A stretch of 64,000 bases of DNA from Sthenelais limicola (GCA_942159475.1 OW804097.1:109864582-109928581), one strand, 5' to 3'. Positions 33,000 through 45,752 are shown, counted from the stretch's first letter. Program-made: numbers and translations. Notes: generated from the sequence alone by a model not told the origin.

Positions 33000-34067
33000 A
33001 CACAAACTTTCTGTGATTATCATATGCTATGCTGTGCTGCAAATTGAGTTGAATAATCTTCTGATATTACCCCTTTTTCAGCATTTCACGGGGTTCAGTT
33101 GCAAAATTCATGACTTCATTTCTCATATCACATTCATTGGATATGTGTGATAACTGATCCCTTTCACTGCAAAATTGAGAACAATTGTGACCCCTGAGTG
33201 GAGGGTGGGTGTGGGGGTTAGGGGGGGGGCAGGGAATATACAAATATATAGAGCTGGGGATATAATAGAAGACCAGTGAGCACTGTATTCTATACTGTAG
33301 ATAAAGCTTTTTACTTATGCATCTGTGCAGAGAATGAGTACTATAAGTAGGTTATTATTATGCCTAATTTTGTTATAAATTCAATCATGTAATTATCTTT
33401 TTCAATGCTTCTTCTGATCTGATTATATAAAAGTAAATGATTCAAGTCAAGTCTTTGTCAAGTGACATCATTTGTACACAGCCCAACCCACCTAGGTATA
33501 TATTGTAGTGTAGTGGAAGTCCACTAGAGGAACACTTGCCCACTAACAACAGTTCACTTCATGTCTGAAATGACAACACAAATGGAGAAGTGTCAGATGT
33601 GTTGCCACATTCTCTGGGAACTGTAGTTTCTGTGGGGAGATTTGTTGCATCAAATTATTGGGCAATAACAAAATCAAAGTCAGTAGGTTAGCCTAAAGAG
33701 TATATATATAAATTTAACTGAATTTATCTACACTCTATATACATCCTGTAGGCAGTGGCGCTCCATAGTGTTAACCATTGAGGGCTCTGATGTTTACTGC
33801 CTACAGGACGCATATAGGGTGTACTTATGGATGCCCGCTTTATCTCTTTTCAAACGTCACAATATCTCAAAATCCAATTTTCATGACATGACTTGTGACC
33901 TATTTCCCTGCAACACATCACATATTCAGTTTAGATATAGCGATATATCTCAACACAATCATAGATGTAATCTCTCGTTTTGCTGTAGACATTTGTATAC
34001 TACTTACATTGCTACTTACAAGTGAAGATACACATACCGGTACTGATGTAGTGTTTTATTTCTTTTT
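33000..34067. other. Non-coding sequence with a dispersed-repeat remnant
   Basis: A G-rich patch near 33205-33230. Near 33860-33925, CTTGTGACCTATTTCCCTGC then AACACATCACATAT is one end of the GTGATGTGTT inverted-repeat family. No gene is seen. Confidence 0.4.
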
Positions 34068-34070
34068 TTA

Positions 34071-36768
34071 GGGACTGTTCATAATTAACCACTGGGGGGG
34101 GAGAGGAGAATTCATGAAAAATTCTTGCGCAAAATTGTATGACCCCCCCTTAAAATCTTGCGCAAAAATGCATGACCCCCCCTTCAAAGTTTGTGCAAAA
34201 TTGCATGACCCCCCTTTAAACCATCCTTTTTTAATACTGATCCTCATGTTTACAATTGATGACAAAGGAACAATCAGGGATCGATATCACTTGAGTGGGG
34301 AGAGCTAATCCATTGGAAATATGAGGAAACTGGAGATTTTGACTTCCAGATGTGGACATATAAACATCAGATAGGTCATCAGATGACAACAGCATTGTCT
34401 AAAGAGAGCTGCGTTACAAGAGACATACTGGCAGTTATTTCATTGGGGCAGTGAGGCCGCAGGTCCATGCCTATTTCCCTCACATGGAGTCAGCAGCCAG
34501 CACCAAACCTCCAGAATGTGCAAAAGCAGGAAAGAACAGCTTGAAGGAAGTTGACCATGTGGAGGTGCTACAATGTGAAAAATTTGGGGATCCACAACGC
34601 CACTGAGGATGAGGCAGATGAGTTCTAGCTAGGCCTGGTACCCCAGCAAGAAAGAATAGATCGCAGGAAAAAACATCGCAGAAACAGGTTTGCAAGAGAA
34701 AGTCTGCTCAGGAAAAATGATTCTCTGAAAACATTGCTGAATTTTGCACCCAGAAAAAATGCTTGCAAACTTTGGGAGGGGTTTTCAAGGCTCTTTCCCT
34801 CACAAAACTGCAAGCGGAGTTATTCCCATCGCAAAATCTAAAATAGACATAAATATACCTTTATCACAGAATTTTCCTGTTCAATCTTCGAGTGTGTGCG
34901 ATCTTTAGTAATCTTAAGAAGTAAAGAATCTCTAATCACCAATTAATTCTTGTCAATCGTGGAAAGTTGTAACTTATATGTGATAGCTGCAGGCGTTTGT
35001 AACTAGCTTCAAACTAGTACAAGAAATACCCTCCATCTTTATTGTGTCGAAGAGGATACTGAGGAAGATGCACTGCTGGGCAGGGGATGAGCACTTGCAC
35101 CACGAGATGCCAAAAAAGTAGCTAAACAAGTAGATGGATCAGGGCATTTTGTTTGAAGGCACAATCATCCATAGTCTCGCCAATGATGAAAAATTCATCT
35201 AAGTAATTGCAAATGCCACCAATCCCATGTCTAGCAAGGCATCTCACCACAAAGTTACCTAGTTGGTTAAAATCGCTGAATTTCCCTTGCTAACCTGATT
35301 TGGGATCTTTTTTTCTGGGTGGGGCCCCTGGTGCCAAATAAAAGGAAGGTCAAGGCAACAACCCAGCCTCATCAGGGAGGCTAGGATGCAAACAAGGCTG
35401 ATAAAGTTTGTGCCAAAGCACATAGCAAACAGACTGGCTAGGAACTCCGGGAAAAGGTTACCATCATTCTAGGAGCCAATTGTGCCATACAATTGATGGA
35501 AGGAACATGAAGATTAGGTTGATGGATGAATCAGGTATGGCCAGCCTGAGGACCATGTGTCACCTCAAGACCAACAGAGACCTGCATAAAGACCAGAGAG
35601 AGTATTACCTAGCATACACGATAATGATTTTTCATGTAGTGGAGAACCACATGTAGCCCTGGATCCTCGCATATAACAGTCCTCATAAGGAACTGCAGGT
35701 GCAGTTTTACTTAAGGTAGGGGACAGCCCTTGGGTCATATATATATCTGCCTTGCTGATCCCAAGAACAAAGAAAGACAAAGCCCAGTAGAAATTCTTGG
35801 GCAAGTAAAAGAAGCGATACTGTGGAGCCCTACAGGGCTTTTGCCATGTTTGGCACCTGTAGATTTGGGGACAAGTATTAATTTCCCCATGTGAAAAGGA
35901 TGCCAAGAAGTTGAGTGCTCCTCGTGTACCCAACCACCACTAGTGATCATGGGGGAGTTGCTCCTGCCCTCATACAGACATTTTACATAACAGCATACAA
36001 GATGGATTCAAGATAGTGAAAAAAGATGTTCAGGCCAAACCAACTGTCATGGAAAATTACAGATTGGATGGTTGTGGGGCAGCAGGGGATTTGTAAATGA
36101 TGGAGAGTTAGTGTATGTGTCATGGGCAGGGTGGCCAAACATCACTGACAAGTATATCATATACAAAAAGGTAGCAATTCTTGATCCAACCTGCCATCTT
36201 TTTTCACCCAACCTTGATGAATAGACAAGTAATGGTCTATTCTGATGACACACCAGCCATGTCTTTCATCAACAAGAGGTGGGCAAGGGACCCAGAAAAA
36301 GCACAAGTGATGAACAAGATTTGCATCTTTCTGCATGCTTCCTCTCATCTAGCATAGACCACCATGCAGCTACACATGTGTTACAAACCACAACTCTCCC
36401 ATATGCTTCCAGACCACCACAAGTCAGATGCTTGCAGACTGCCTTAGAGAATGGTCTGCTTGTCCAAATACCAGAGAATTTTATGATTGAGATACAGGAA
36501 TCTTCTTTCATGACCCAGATTTCAGCAAGGTTTAGCAAGTATAAATGGCGCTGCCCTTTATAGTTGGTGCAAAAAAAAGTGCCCCCCTTTAAGTCTGTGT
36601 AAAAAAAGGGGCCTCCTCGACCCTCAGAATCTGTGCAAAAAAAGATGACCCCCCCTTCAGAGTCTGTGCAAAAACAGGTGACCCCCCCTTCAGAGTCTGT
36701 GCAAAAAAAGATGGCCCCCCCTGAAAATTCTCCTCTCCCCCCCCTAGAGGTTAATAATGAACAGTCCC
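34071..36768. mobile_element. 2.7-kb TIR DNA transposon with TTA target duplication
   Basis: The left end GGGACTGTTCATAATTAACC mirrors the right end GGTTAATAATGAACAGTCCC. The similarity extends through a G/C run and AGAGGAGAATT, about 48 bp in all. TTA lies directly outside both ends (34068-34070 and 36769-36771), suggesting a 3-bp target duplication as in PIF/Harbinger elements (inference). Subterminal 31-33-bp tandem repeats (TTGTGCAAAATTGCATGACC and similar) occur at both ends (34125-34220 and 36570-36725) in the same orientation. The interior has only short broken frames; no transposase was recognised. Confidence 0.75.
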
Positions 36769-36772
36769 TTAT

Positions 36773-37035
36773 GTCAATTGATATATGCAGATATATAGAA
36801 CTGGTCTTTTACTGCTACTTACATATGAATATATATTGAGATGTTATATATGGGTCAGATTTTCAATTCATCTAGAGTAATCCTCTTAAATAACCCAAAT
36901 TTCAGACGGAAAAAAAGTTAAGAATACAGTTTGCTGTTTTATCTCTCTTTTTTCATGTCAATTGATATATATATATAGATATATAGAGCTGGTCTTTTAG
37001 TGCTACTTACATGTGCATATATATTCAGTGAGTGT
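36773..37035 (+). repeat. Two-copy tandem repeat, about 180-bp period
   Basis: ATGTCAATTGATATAT then AGATATATAGAACTGGTCTT, TTACTGCTACTTACAT near 36773-36850 recurs at 36955-37035 with few changes. A related TTTACTGCTACTTACATATG lies at 32083. It abuts the right end of the TIR element. Confidence 0.7.
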
Positions 37036-39195
37036 GTTATATTTAGCACAAATAACTGTAATGACTTCCTAAAAGTAATCTATGCTTTTATATTTCTCAC
37101 TCATATTCTGATCAAACAACATATTAAACATTCTAGCTTTACATTCACTATATCATCAACCATGGTGTGTGTAAGATTTTTCTGCAATAAAAATGAATAA
37201 AAAAATTAAAAAAAACTATATACTTATGACCTGTTGTTATTACTCTCTTTATTTAATGCAATGATTCATACTAAAAGTAACAACCTTTCAATCATAAACG
37301 ATTCAACGCCCAACACTGAGGAAGACTGATGAAATAATATTGATCTGCGTAGGGTTAGCATTTGATTAAATAAATAAGCATAAAGCATAAGCAAAAAGAT
37401 CCTTACTTTTTTGCCATAACATTTTCATGATAATGTTATGCTTAATGTAGCTTAATAGAGTATTCTTCATGCTTTTCTACAATTATGGGTGGATCTTTTT
37501 GTGCATCCTGGGCCCATTAGAACATCCTGCTGTTGCGGGAAATGTGTTTCCAGTATAAATAACATCAATAAAAAAAAAAAATGACAAAGCTGCTTCAAAC
37601 TAGAGATGCCACTAATCTTTTGCACAAACACAGAGAGGAAATTGTAGGCTGAAGTGTAGGCTGTAGTCAGCTGTAAAATTTGTTATTTTGTATAATTTAT
37701 ATTTTATCAATATTATATAAAGAGGAGATTTGTGTTGAGTTCATTTGATGAGATTTGATTAAATTTTGATGAATCATGGGGGATGTGTTGGTGATAAGCT
37801 GGTCGATCCTCCCTCTTGGCTCTCCCACATTTCATATAACCATATTAAATGTAAGGGTGTTAGATCCTGCCCACACAGCTGATTTGGATCTTCATTACTA
37901 TTGTTTTAATTAACCAACTGTGAATAATGTGTACCACATACTTTGTTGGCTAAATAAAAGCATTTAAATACAATACAAATCAGGCATGTGCATGTTTGGC
38001 ATTTTATATTCATATTAGATGCTCCCTGTTCAAAACAAGGTAGTTCGGCAATCTAAATCTAACAATTCATTTATAAAAATACTTTACTTTTTAGAAGATA
38101 TAAAGATATAAATTCAGAGTGGTATAATTTCAGAGCTGAGCTGTGTCAGTAAGGTATGCACCTGGTCTCCAAACCCCACCCATCTCCCCTCCCATCACAT
38201 CCCTGCCCCGACCCCTTTATCCATCCCTGCCCAGTCTCCTACCCATCACCCTCCCCTGCCCCCTCCCTCCCCCTGTATTTGGAGCTCAGCTGCCTTTCAC
38301 AGAAACTCCTTACTGCCCCCCTTGCATGGCCTCCTCGCCCTTCCCTCCAACTCCCCCTACCCTTTCGAATATCAAAATTTAGATGCAAGTATATGGCAGT
38401 ACATTGCAGAAAAGGATTATGGTTATTTCTCATGAAATGGTTCCAAATGGGTATTTGGATTTTGGGGAAAGTCATCAAAATGAAATTGCTGAAACTGCAA
38501 CTTAGGTTAGAGAATTGTTGGAAATATACCCTAAAATATTTTGCATCATGGACGGTGATGGTCACTGAAATATTTGTCATCATTTCATTCATTTATAGAA
38601 AACTAAAACGATCATCATTTCACATGATTCCAAAGAAGAAAACAAAAAAATGTTATACAGGAAATAAACCTACACCCATAGGATCCCTATGAAAATCAAT
38701 GAAGAAATACATCATGGACGGAGGCCAACATGGACTGTGTCGGACAAAATACTTCCCCATTTTGGAAACTTAGGTCTTTAGAATAATTAGAAATATAACG
38801 CGGAGAAAACAATAAAATACAATAAAAGTACAGAAAATGAAAGGGCACCCACTTTTACCCCTAGTCAGATAGTTTCATCTATTTTTGGTGAATAATAAGG
38901 AAGATGTGAGGGAAAGTTTACTTGCGAAATGACCACAAAATCCGCCAGCTTGTTGCATCAATAATTTCCCCTGACATTCATATAATGTTGAAAGCTAGAG
39001 TGTCTATATTCCTTGTTATGATTCACTTAATATATCATAATTTTAATAACTAGTGTGAAAAGGAAATGTTATTTTGAAAAACATCTCATGAGAGAAGTTT
39101 GGAGGAATCTACAACTGAGACAGCAGCTGCACCATCATGCTCTTGCCTTGGACGTCAACAACTTTGAGACAGCGTAAGGCACTTTTAATATTAGT
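37036..39195. other. Non-coding sequence with C-rich and dispersed repeats
   Basis: A C-rich tract at 38165-38370. The stretch 38580-38720 (CATTTATAGAAAACTAAAAC, then TCACATGATTC...GGATC..TATGAAAATCAA) is shared with 48050-48195, so it is a dispersed repeat. No gene is recognised. Confidence 0.45.
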
Positions 39196-39199
39196 CCTG

Positions 39200-39360
39200 T
39201 TGATACATAGACAAAAGTGCCCAAGGCGGATATCAGAGGTGCATATTGCCCGAGGGCGTAGCGATTTTGGCAAGTGCACGTAGTGCACGAGCTAAAATCG
39301 CATAGCCCAAGGGCAATATGCACTGGAGATATCTGCTGAGGGCACATCTGTGTTTATTAT
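39200..39360. repeat. Near-perfect palindrome, arms about 58 bp
   Basis: GTGCCCAAGGCGGATATC at 39217 pairs with GATATCTGCTGAGGGCAC near 39328. GGTGCATATTGCCCGAGGGC pairs with GCCCAAGGGCAATATGCACT. GCGATTTTGGC pairs with GCTAAAATCGC, with a central GTGCACGTAGTGCAC that is itself palindromic. Non-coding foldback element. Confidence 0.85.
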
Positions 39361-39654
39361 ACCTTTTTTTGACATTTTACGTGAACGAAAGGGGAAGATC
39401 GATGGAAATTAGCCTAGATGTGGATCCCCTCGGCGATTCAGCGGCCCCTCCCACCTCTCTCTGTTTATTAAACACTGCGCACTCACATTGCAAACGTTGT
39501 GTTGCTACCCTAAAGATAACGGTAGGTTTTCGCGTGACCTCCCGTGTAAATGTTTTAAGCTGCGGTGATTTACCGTAAAGATGAATAAAATGTAAGTTGA
39601 CTGGAGCCAGAGGGAATATTCCTTCCTTTATATTATTGTGACAATAGTTATCTA

Positions 39655-41780
39655 GGCTTCGATTAACATGAAAGGATTTTAGTTTATTATTTCATTTGGT
39701 TGAGATTTTACCGCTCGTCCAGCATTGACAGGCAAGCCATATTAGATTAGATTAGATTAGAAAATTGTTTATTTGTCACTGAGTTATACAAGTACAGAAA
39801 CAAAGTGTGACAAAAAGGTCGACTAGCTTATGGAATGAGAGATCCCATGTTTTCCCGCTGTTACCTTTTTGGGGAGGAAAAAATAAGAAAGACTAATAGA
39901 GAACTACACATGAGTTTAAATACAGGGTATTGGCAAGATATAAAATAAGAATACATAATATATAACTAAGTCCATTACAGTTCATATCAGATCGGTTGGA
40001 CATTATATATGGGTTTTTTGGGTACAGAAAGCTACCTACAGCTTCGTTGTTCAATTAGATGATAACGATTACAATAAGAGTAAAAACTAAGGTACTGATA
40101 GTGACCAGTGATGATAATAAATACATCATTGGGACATCCATTTGGTTAACAGGTAAGCGGGTGTATACATCATTACAGTTTTGCGATGAAATTCATGTCC
40201 CGAGCTCTGGGTTTTTCTCTATTTTTTAAATATCGTTGGTCTATATTTTATGATTATTCCGGTATAAATTTTTTATTTGTTTTCTGAAATCTTTTTGTGT
40301 TTCTAGGGCCTAGTTTTTGCCAGACAGTGAATTCCAGGCCACTTTTGCCTTATAGGAGAAACTGTTCCTGTATAGTGAGGAATTTGGAGTTGGGAGTTTT
40401 AGTTCTTTTCTTCTTGGTGAATGACTTCTGGTTGGGAGTTTACGTTGATCTAAATTTGAGTCTATTTGGGCAAGGTGATGTGCACTTTCAAGGATATGAA
40501 TTTCACGCCTGACATGGTTTGGTAATATGTTCAGTTCAGATAGTTTATCGTCAACATTTGTTCTCCTATTTAGGTTTAATACAGCTCGTATTGCTGAGTT
40601 TAGTAGTGACTTCAGCCTTTGTAGTAAATACTGGTTAGTGGAGCAGTAGAATATATCTCCATAATCTATGTTTGGTATTATTAACATTTTCACTATATCT
40701 GTTTTTACCCTTTTTGTTAGCATGTATCTGGCATTTGCCAACGATTTCACTTTCCATTTCACCTTCTCAATTGTCTTATTTACATGAGGTTTGAAGGTTA
40801 ATATTTGGTCAATGACCAGACCTAAATATTTATATTCTTTGGTCTTAGCTAAAGTTTCCCTACCAAGGGTGAGGGGGTGATCATTCACAACGCAGTTTTG
40901 TTTTTTATTGTTGAAAGTGATGTACTGAGTCTTTGGTACGTTCATCAATATCTTGTTGGTTTTGCACCAGGGGTCTATCATATTTAGATCCTTTTGAATT
41001 TGTGTAAATATTCTTTCTTCGTTTTCGTCACTACAGAGGAGAACCGTATCATCGGCGTAGTGCTGAATGATAGAATTTTGAACTACTCGATTGAGATCAT
41101 TAATGTATATTGAAAACAGAATTGGCCCCAGGATAGTTCCCTGAGGCACACCAAAAGAGATCACTCCCTGCTTGGATAGGAAACCATTAACTTTTACATA
41201 CTGGTTTCTATTTGATAGATAGCAGTTGTTTTCACAGCTTTAAATCTTTTAAAAACAAAAGTAAGGCTTTGGTAAAGGGTAGCTTCGATAAACATGAAAG
41301 TATTTTAGTTTATTTCCTGTATTTGATCAGAATTTTTTGTGACAGCTTCAGTACCATGAGCACGGCGAATAGCCTAGGCCTAGCTAACATCTGATTGAGT
41401 TTGTTTTGTCAGCAGCCACACTGTCATAGATGCTGTCTATTTTTTAATCAATTTCAGTCCTTTTCTCAGCTTTAAATCTTTTTAAAACAAAGTAATACTC
41501 TGACAGCAGGTAGGTTTCGCTTAACATGAAAGGATTTTAGTTTATTATTTGACATGCTCGCCAATCTCGCTATGGCCTATCAACGCACCGATCATTTTGA
41601 TTTTTTGTTGTCAGTTGGCTGACAACCGTGAAAATCACCCATGTTTTGTAATCAATTTGTAAATGTTTTCACAGCTTTAAATCTTTTAAAAATACAAGTA
41701 GGCCTAATGCTTTGGTAAAGGGTAGGTATCAATAATATGAAAGTATTTTAGTTTAGTTCATGTTTTTATGTCCAGTGAGC
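39655..41780 (+). repeat. About 200-230-bp tandem repeat, interrupted by a LINE
   Basis: CAGCTTTAAATCTTTTAAAA followed by a spacer and AACATGAAAGGATTTTAGTT occurs at about 41229, 41463 and 41667. The AACATGAAAGGATTTTAGTT half also occurs at 39668, left of the LINE. The LINE therefore landed within this array. Confidence 0.7.
39744..41215 (-). mobile_element. 5'-truncated LINE, C-terminal half of RT
   Basis: A continuous frame (41164-40310) carries GVPQGTILGPILFSIYINDL, HYADDTVLLCSDENEE (catalytic DD), VPKTQYITFNN, KEYKYLGLVIDQILTFKPHV, then the thumb and tail with LPTPNSSLYRNSFSYKAKVA. The 3' region runs to about 39744 and ends in a (TAATC)n repeat (ATTAGATTAGATTAG on the plus strand), a typical non-LTR tail. 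The endonuclease and N-terminal RT are absent. With one long intact frame, this is probably the youngest LINE copy in the window. Confidence 0.9.
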
Positions 41781-43984
41781 TGCGGCCTTGTGGGGTATAT
41801 GGAATCGTACACCAATCTCTAGCCATAACCATCGTGGTATAATACATCAATATATATTTCAACAAATATCACACTTTTCATTGGGGAAACTGACAGAATT
41901 GATTAAAATACCTCCAGACCAACATTTCTTGTTAAAAATGCAAAAATCTATCTCATAGTCATATGGAATAGTCATATATTGTATTATATCAATATTGACA
42001 TAATGCGGTATTAACAGTAGCCATATATAACACATTGCATTTTTAATAGGAACTATATATCAATAATGCATGGGCTGGGGCCAAACTGCAAATACAACCT
42101 TACATAATGTTAGACCTAACGAAAATGTAAGAGGGAATTAATTCATCATCAACAAAAAACTTCATCAACAACTAGCAACTATAAACTTCTCTGGTACTAA
42201 TCAATAAATAATATCAACCATCGATTAGTCTATTCCAAATCATCATCTGAGCAAACATCCTTTTTTCCTAAGTAGTTGGTATACATAGCAAGTGCAATAT
42301 TTCTCACAGTTCTATGCTTGTAATTTTGTGGAACAAGATGTAGTATTATACAGCAGTTTTACAGATTAATTGACGCTGAACTCAAAGAGACACTGACAAG
42401 GAAGTGGCCAATTGTACAGTGGTGAAATGGCCACCTTTATTAATTAAAAAGAAATGTAAAGGTGTGAAATAGTACAATGGAGGTCGAGCTGGTAATTGAA
42501 CCCTGGTAGTGAATTGTCAATAACGCTAGGGGGCATGGCAGAAGTGGTGGCGGTTGTAGGTTATATGAATATGCAAGATATCCCCCAATGGGGTATACCT
42601 ATGCAGGTTAAGTGCCCTTTGCAGCGTCCACCATAATATAACTAATTATGTTTAATTAATATATTGTGAGGTTGTGAAGCAAGAAGTCAAGGCTTTGGTT
42701 GGTAGAATAATCGACCTTTAATGTGCGTAAAATCTCAGCTTATATCCTAGCCTGGCGGCCTCGTTCTCTCCTCCCGCCCCCCTCATTGGCTGTGGCCCTC
42801 TCTCTCTCCCTGGGTCACTTTATTATACCAGGAGGGAGGGTAGGCAGGGGCACATACATTCTTATTAATTATTACGAGTGCCAGACTAATACAATAATTC
42901 CAATTAGCATAATTATCAATGTAACATCACGCACACAAATAGAGCAATAATAATCTTATTAATTAACCTTTGTAATAATTTAATGAAGATGGATCCTAAT
43001 GACCCTCCCCCACTTGGTTGATTACTCATTAGCAGACCCCCTCCCTATATGGCTTATCAAAACAAGGGTCGCCTCTGGCTCTCCCTTGGAGGAGCTGGCC
43101 TGGCGGGCAGCTCAGACCCTGCCCCCTCCGCTGGTAGAGTTGCTCCTGGTCTTGCTCTTGACCTAAAAATCTAGTATATTTTCTACAATATATATATAGA
43201 ATAACCAAACTGTTGGGAGTAAGCAACATTCATATTCCATGAATGGCGTTCTTCCTTTATTCTGAGAGGTTGATGAGAGACTAATAAGTGTAATCAAGCA
43301 ATAAGCTGTGCTGTTGCGAAGGACCACACCCTGTGTTATGTTAGACAATGCAGAGACACCAGTGAAAGACATCAAAGTGTTGGTAGCATTAATTAGTAAT
43401 TACCATGACGTCTCTGATGTCTGGTGATTGTCTAAAGTACCAGCACCTAAACTTGGCATGGCCAGTAGTATTGCTGGGCGACAGGGTTATTGGGAGGGAT
43501 CTCTTTCCATTCAGTCTTATAGATTAGCAAATTAGTAATAATATAGACCTGTTTGCAACAAAATGCTTCTGATGTTCCATATTAGTTTTGGGCATAGTTA
43601 AAAAATAGTTAACATTTGATAAACATGTACAAGTGCAAATGCTGTTATAGTATAAGGTACAAAAAATCCAATATGCATGCCCTGTGGAAAGCATCCCAAG
43701 AGCCCCCCTACACCCTACACCATCCTCTGGTCTCTGATGTTCATGATGTACCAGAATCAATAAGACAAACATATCATCAAGAGGGACAGCAACAGTAAAC
43801 CATTGGTGCGCTACTACAGGAGTGTCACACATTGCAGCAACTATTATATTTCTGCACCAGATAATATAATTATCATCATACCAGGTAGAGTGAGAGAAAG
43901 TAATCCTCACCTAAGAAGAAGGAAGTCACATTAAAGCACAAGACAAACCATCCCACATATCTACTCCTCCAGTAACTGTAGACT
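41781..43984. other. Non-coding sequence upstream of FReD gene B
   Basis: No gene is recognised. There are short C/T-rich patches near 42765-42815 and 43070-43150. The promoter of gene B should lie near its 3' end, but no specific element can be supported. Confidence 0.4.
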
Positions 43985-44228
43985 ATGAACATGGGACCTG
44001 TAATATCCATGCTCTTACTGGCTGCACTTCTACCTAACTGTCAGGGGCAAACCAGGCAATACTATTTGGAGAAACAGGCAACTGCAAACCCAAGCTGCGC
44101 AGCAACATGTGAAGCAGATGAATCTACACTACTTCTGTGTATCATTGACAACATGGAGGTACTCAGGCAACCAGGAGGATGTGTACGGGAAGGATCAGAC
44201 ACATGGACACTGGTCAGACCAGTCACAC
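43985..44228 (+). CDS. FReD gene B, exon 1 (signal peptide and N-terminal segment)
   Basis: Starts at MNMGPVISMLLLAALLPNCQ, a clear secretion signal with a hydrophobic core and a likely cleavage after NCQG. A cysteine-bearing segment follows (NPSCAATCEADESTLLLC, QPGGCVREGSDTWTL). The donor GTAAGT at 44229 leaves one base; joined to the exon at 44511 this gives VTQKPKTCTEVN, so frame and phase agree. The N-terminal segment (five cysteines) is not a domain that can be named. The protein is predicted to be secreted. Confidence 0.8.
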
Positions 44229-44510
44229 GTAAGTTTTCAACAACGGCAGAAGAACATAGTAATTTTCTATTGAATTATTGCCCATTGGCCCATTATATTG
44301 ATATGTACTTGGCTTCCATTCATTGTAACATTTTTTGGAGGCTGTTCACACCTTCTATAATTCAACTGTATTTTCATGGGAGATATAAATAATAAATATT
44401 CTAGATAAAAAGAAGCACTCAGACATATGGACACTGTCTGTAGAGTAGCTATAACTGTGAACTAACCATCACTAATGAAACTTAATTAAATGGAGATATT
44501 TTTGTCACAG

Positions 44511-44632
44511 AGAAACCAAAGACTTGTACAGAGGTGAACACAGAGGGAGTTAACACCATCTACCCTTACACTGATACCAGCATTGGAGTGTCTGTCTACT
44601 GCAACTTGTCTTACGCAGGCGGAAATTGGACT
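44511..44632 (+). CDS. FReD gene B, exon starting the fibrinogen domain
   Basis: Encodes KPKTCTEVNTEGVNTIYPYT then DTSIGVSVYCNLSYAGGNWT. It parallels the gene A exon at 4615 in sequence, phase and flanking intron. The acceptor is TTTGTCACAG and the donor GTAAGT. The following fibrinogen exons (VLQKRYDG onwards) are not found up to 64000. Gene B therefore either continues beyond the window over heavily invaded introns or is 3'-truncated. Confidence 0.85.
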
Positions 44633-44653
44633 GTAAGTGTACAATTATCTTAA

Positions 44654-45647
44654 GGTGACTCAGTAGTGATTTTGATTATTGATGAATTTTTCTAAAATTT
44701 TTACCAATGATACTTGACATGAAATAATCATTATTGAGTGAGAAAAAAAACCATAGGTCACCAGGCTAGTTTTCATGCTATGGTGGTATGGAGATAGAAA
44801 TAATAAATCATATTTGAGAAATTTTACTACATTTGAGTGATTTATTAACATAATTCGTTTAAAATGGTTCTGACATGAATTCAGACATCAAATTTCACCC
44901 AGACATTCAACATATATATAGTTATCATCAGATAATGTTTTTTCCACAGATCCTAAGTTAGCCTCCTGGAAGCCCCCTAGTGGCAGTATGGGGCACTAGC
45001 AAAATTGACTTTGGCTGATGACAATCAGTGTTTTAAACAAAAACTGTTTGATGAATATTTTTTAAATTTAATATGAATGTAGAAACAGTATTTGCCAACT
45101 CATACGCAGAAAATCAGGATGGCTTTCCAGGCTAAATTTTTCTATATTACAACTTATTTATGAGAAAAATTGGGAACAAAATTAAATTCCTGATTAATAT
45201 TTGATTTGAACAAAAATGGCTTCATAAATCTTGATGAAATTCTATATGGATACAGCTATCATAGTTACTAACTCGCACACCAAAAATCAGCATGAATTTC
45301 CAGGCCGAATTTTTTATGTTAAAACTTAATTATGAGAAAATTGGCTAAAAATGAGAAAATTCTTGATAAATATTTGATTTATACACATATGGCTCCATAA
45401 ATTTTAAGGAAATTTAATAGGGATGTATAGGGATCGTAGATACTAACTTCCACACCAAAAATCAGCATGAATTTTCTATCTGAAATGTTTACATCAAGAC
45501 TTAACATACATACTTTGTCTGCATAATGCTGATATTCCCTGCTATATGTATTGAATACATATTGCATGAAAAATGGCAAAAGTTGTAACCCACTACTCAC
45601 GCTAGGCGTTGCCACGCACCCTGTTACAAGATCAGTACTGAGTCACC
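44654..45647. mobile_element. 994-bp non-autonomous TIR element with TTAA target duplication
   Basis: Ends GGTGACTCAGTAGTGATTTT and, inverted, GGTGACTCAGTACTGATCTT. TTAA flanks both sides (44650-44653 and 45648-45651). The paralogous gene A intron (4740-4800) has the same flanks, ACAATTTTAATAATTACCCA and ACTCTGAAAACAG, without the insert: an empty site containing TTAA. TTAA specificity is a hallmark of piggyBac-type transposons (inference). The interior holds about three degenerate copies of a roughly 180-bp repeat (CACACCAAAAATCAGCATGA) and no transposase. Confidence 0.85.
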
Positions 45648-45752
45648 TTAATAACCACCCACTCTGAAAACAGGAGAAAATTGGGTGTTTAAGTGTCATG
45701 GCAGCAGTGTGTGAAGTTGTTTAAATCCATCTGTTTTTGAAAATAAACACAG

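Noticed and set aside
38156..38692. 178-codon plus-strand frame
   Set aside because: It starts in a C-rich tract and ends in a dispersed repeat also found at 48.1 kb; no protein features.
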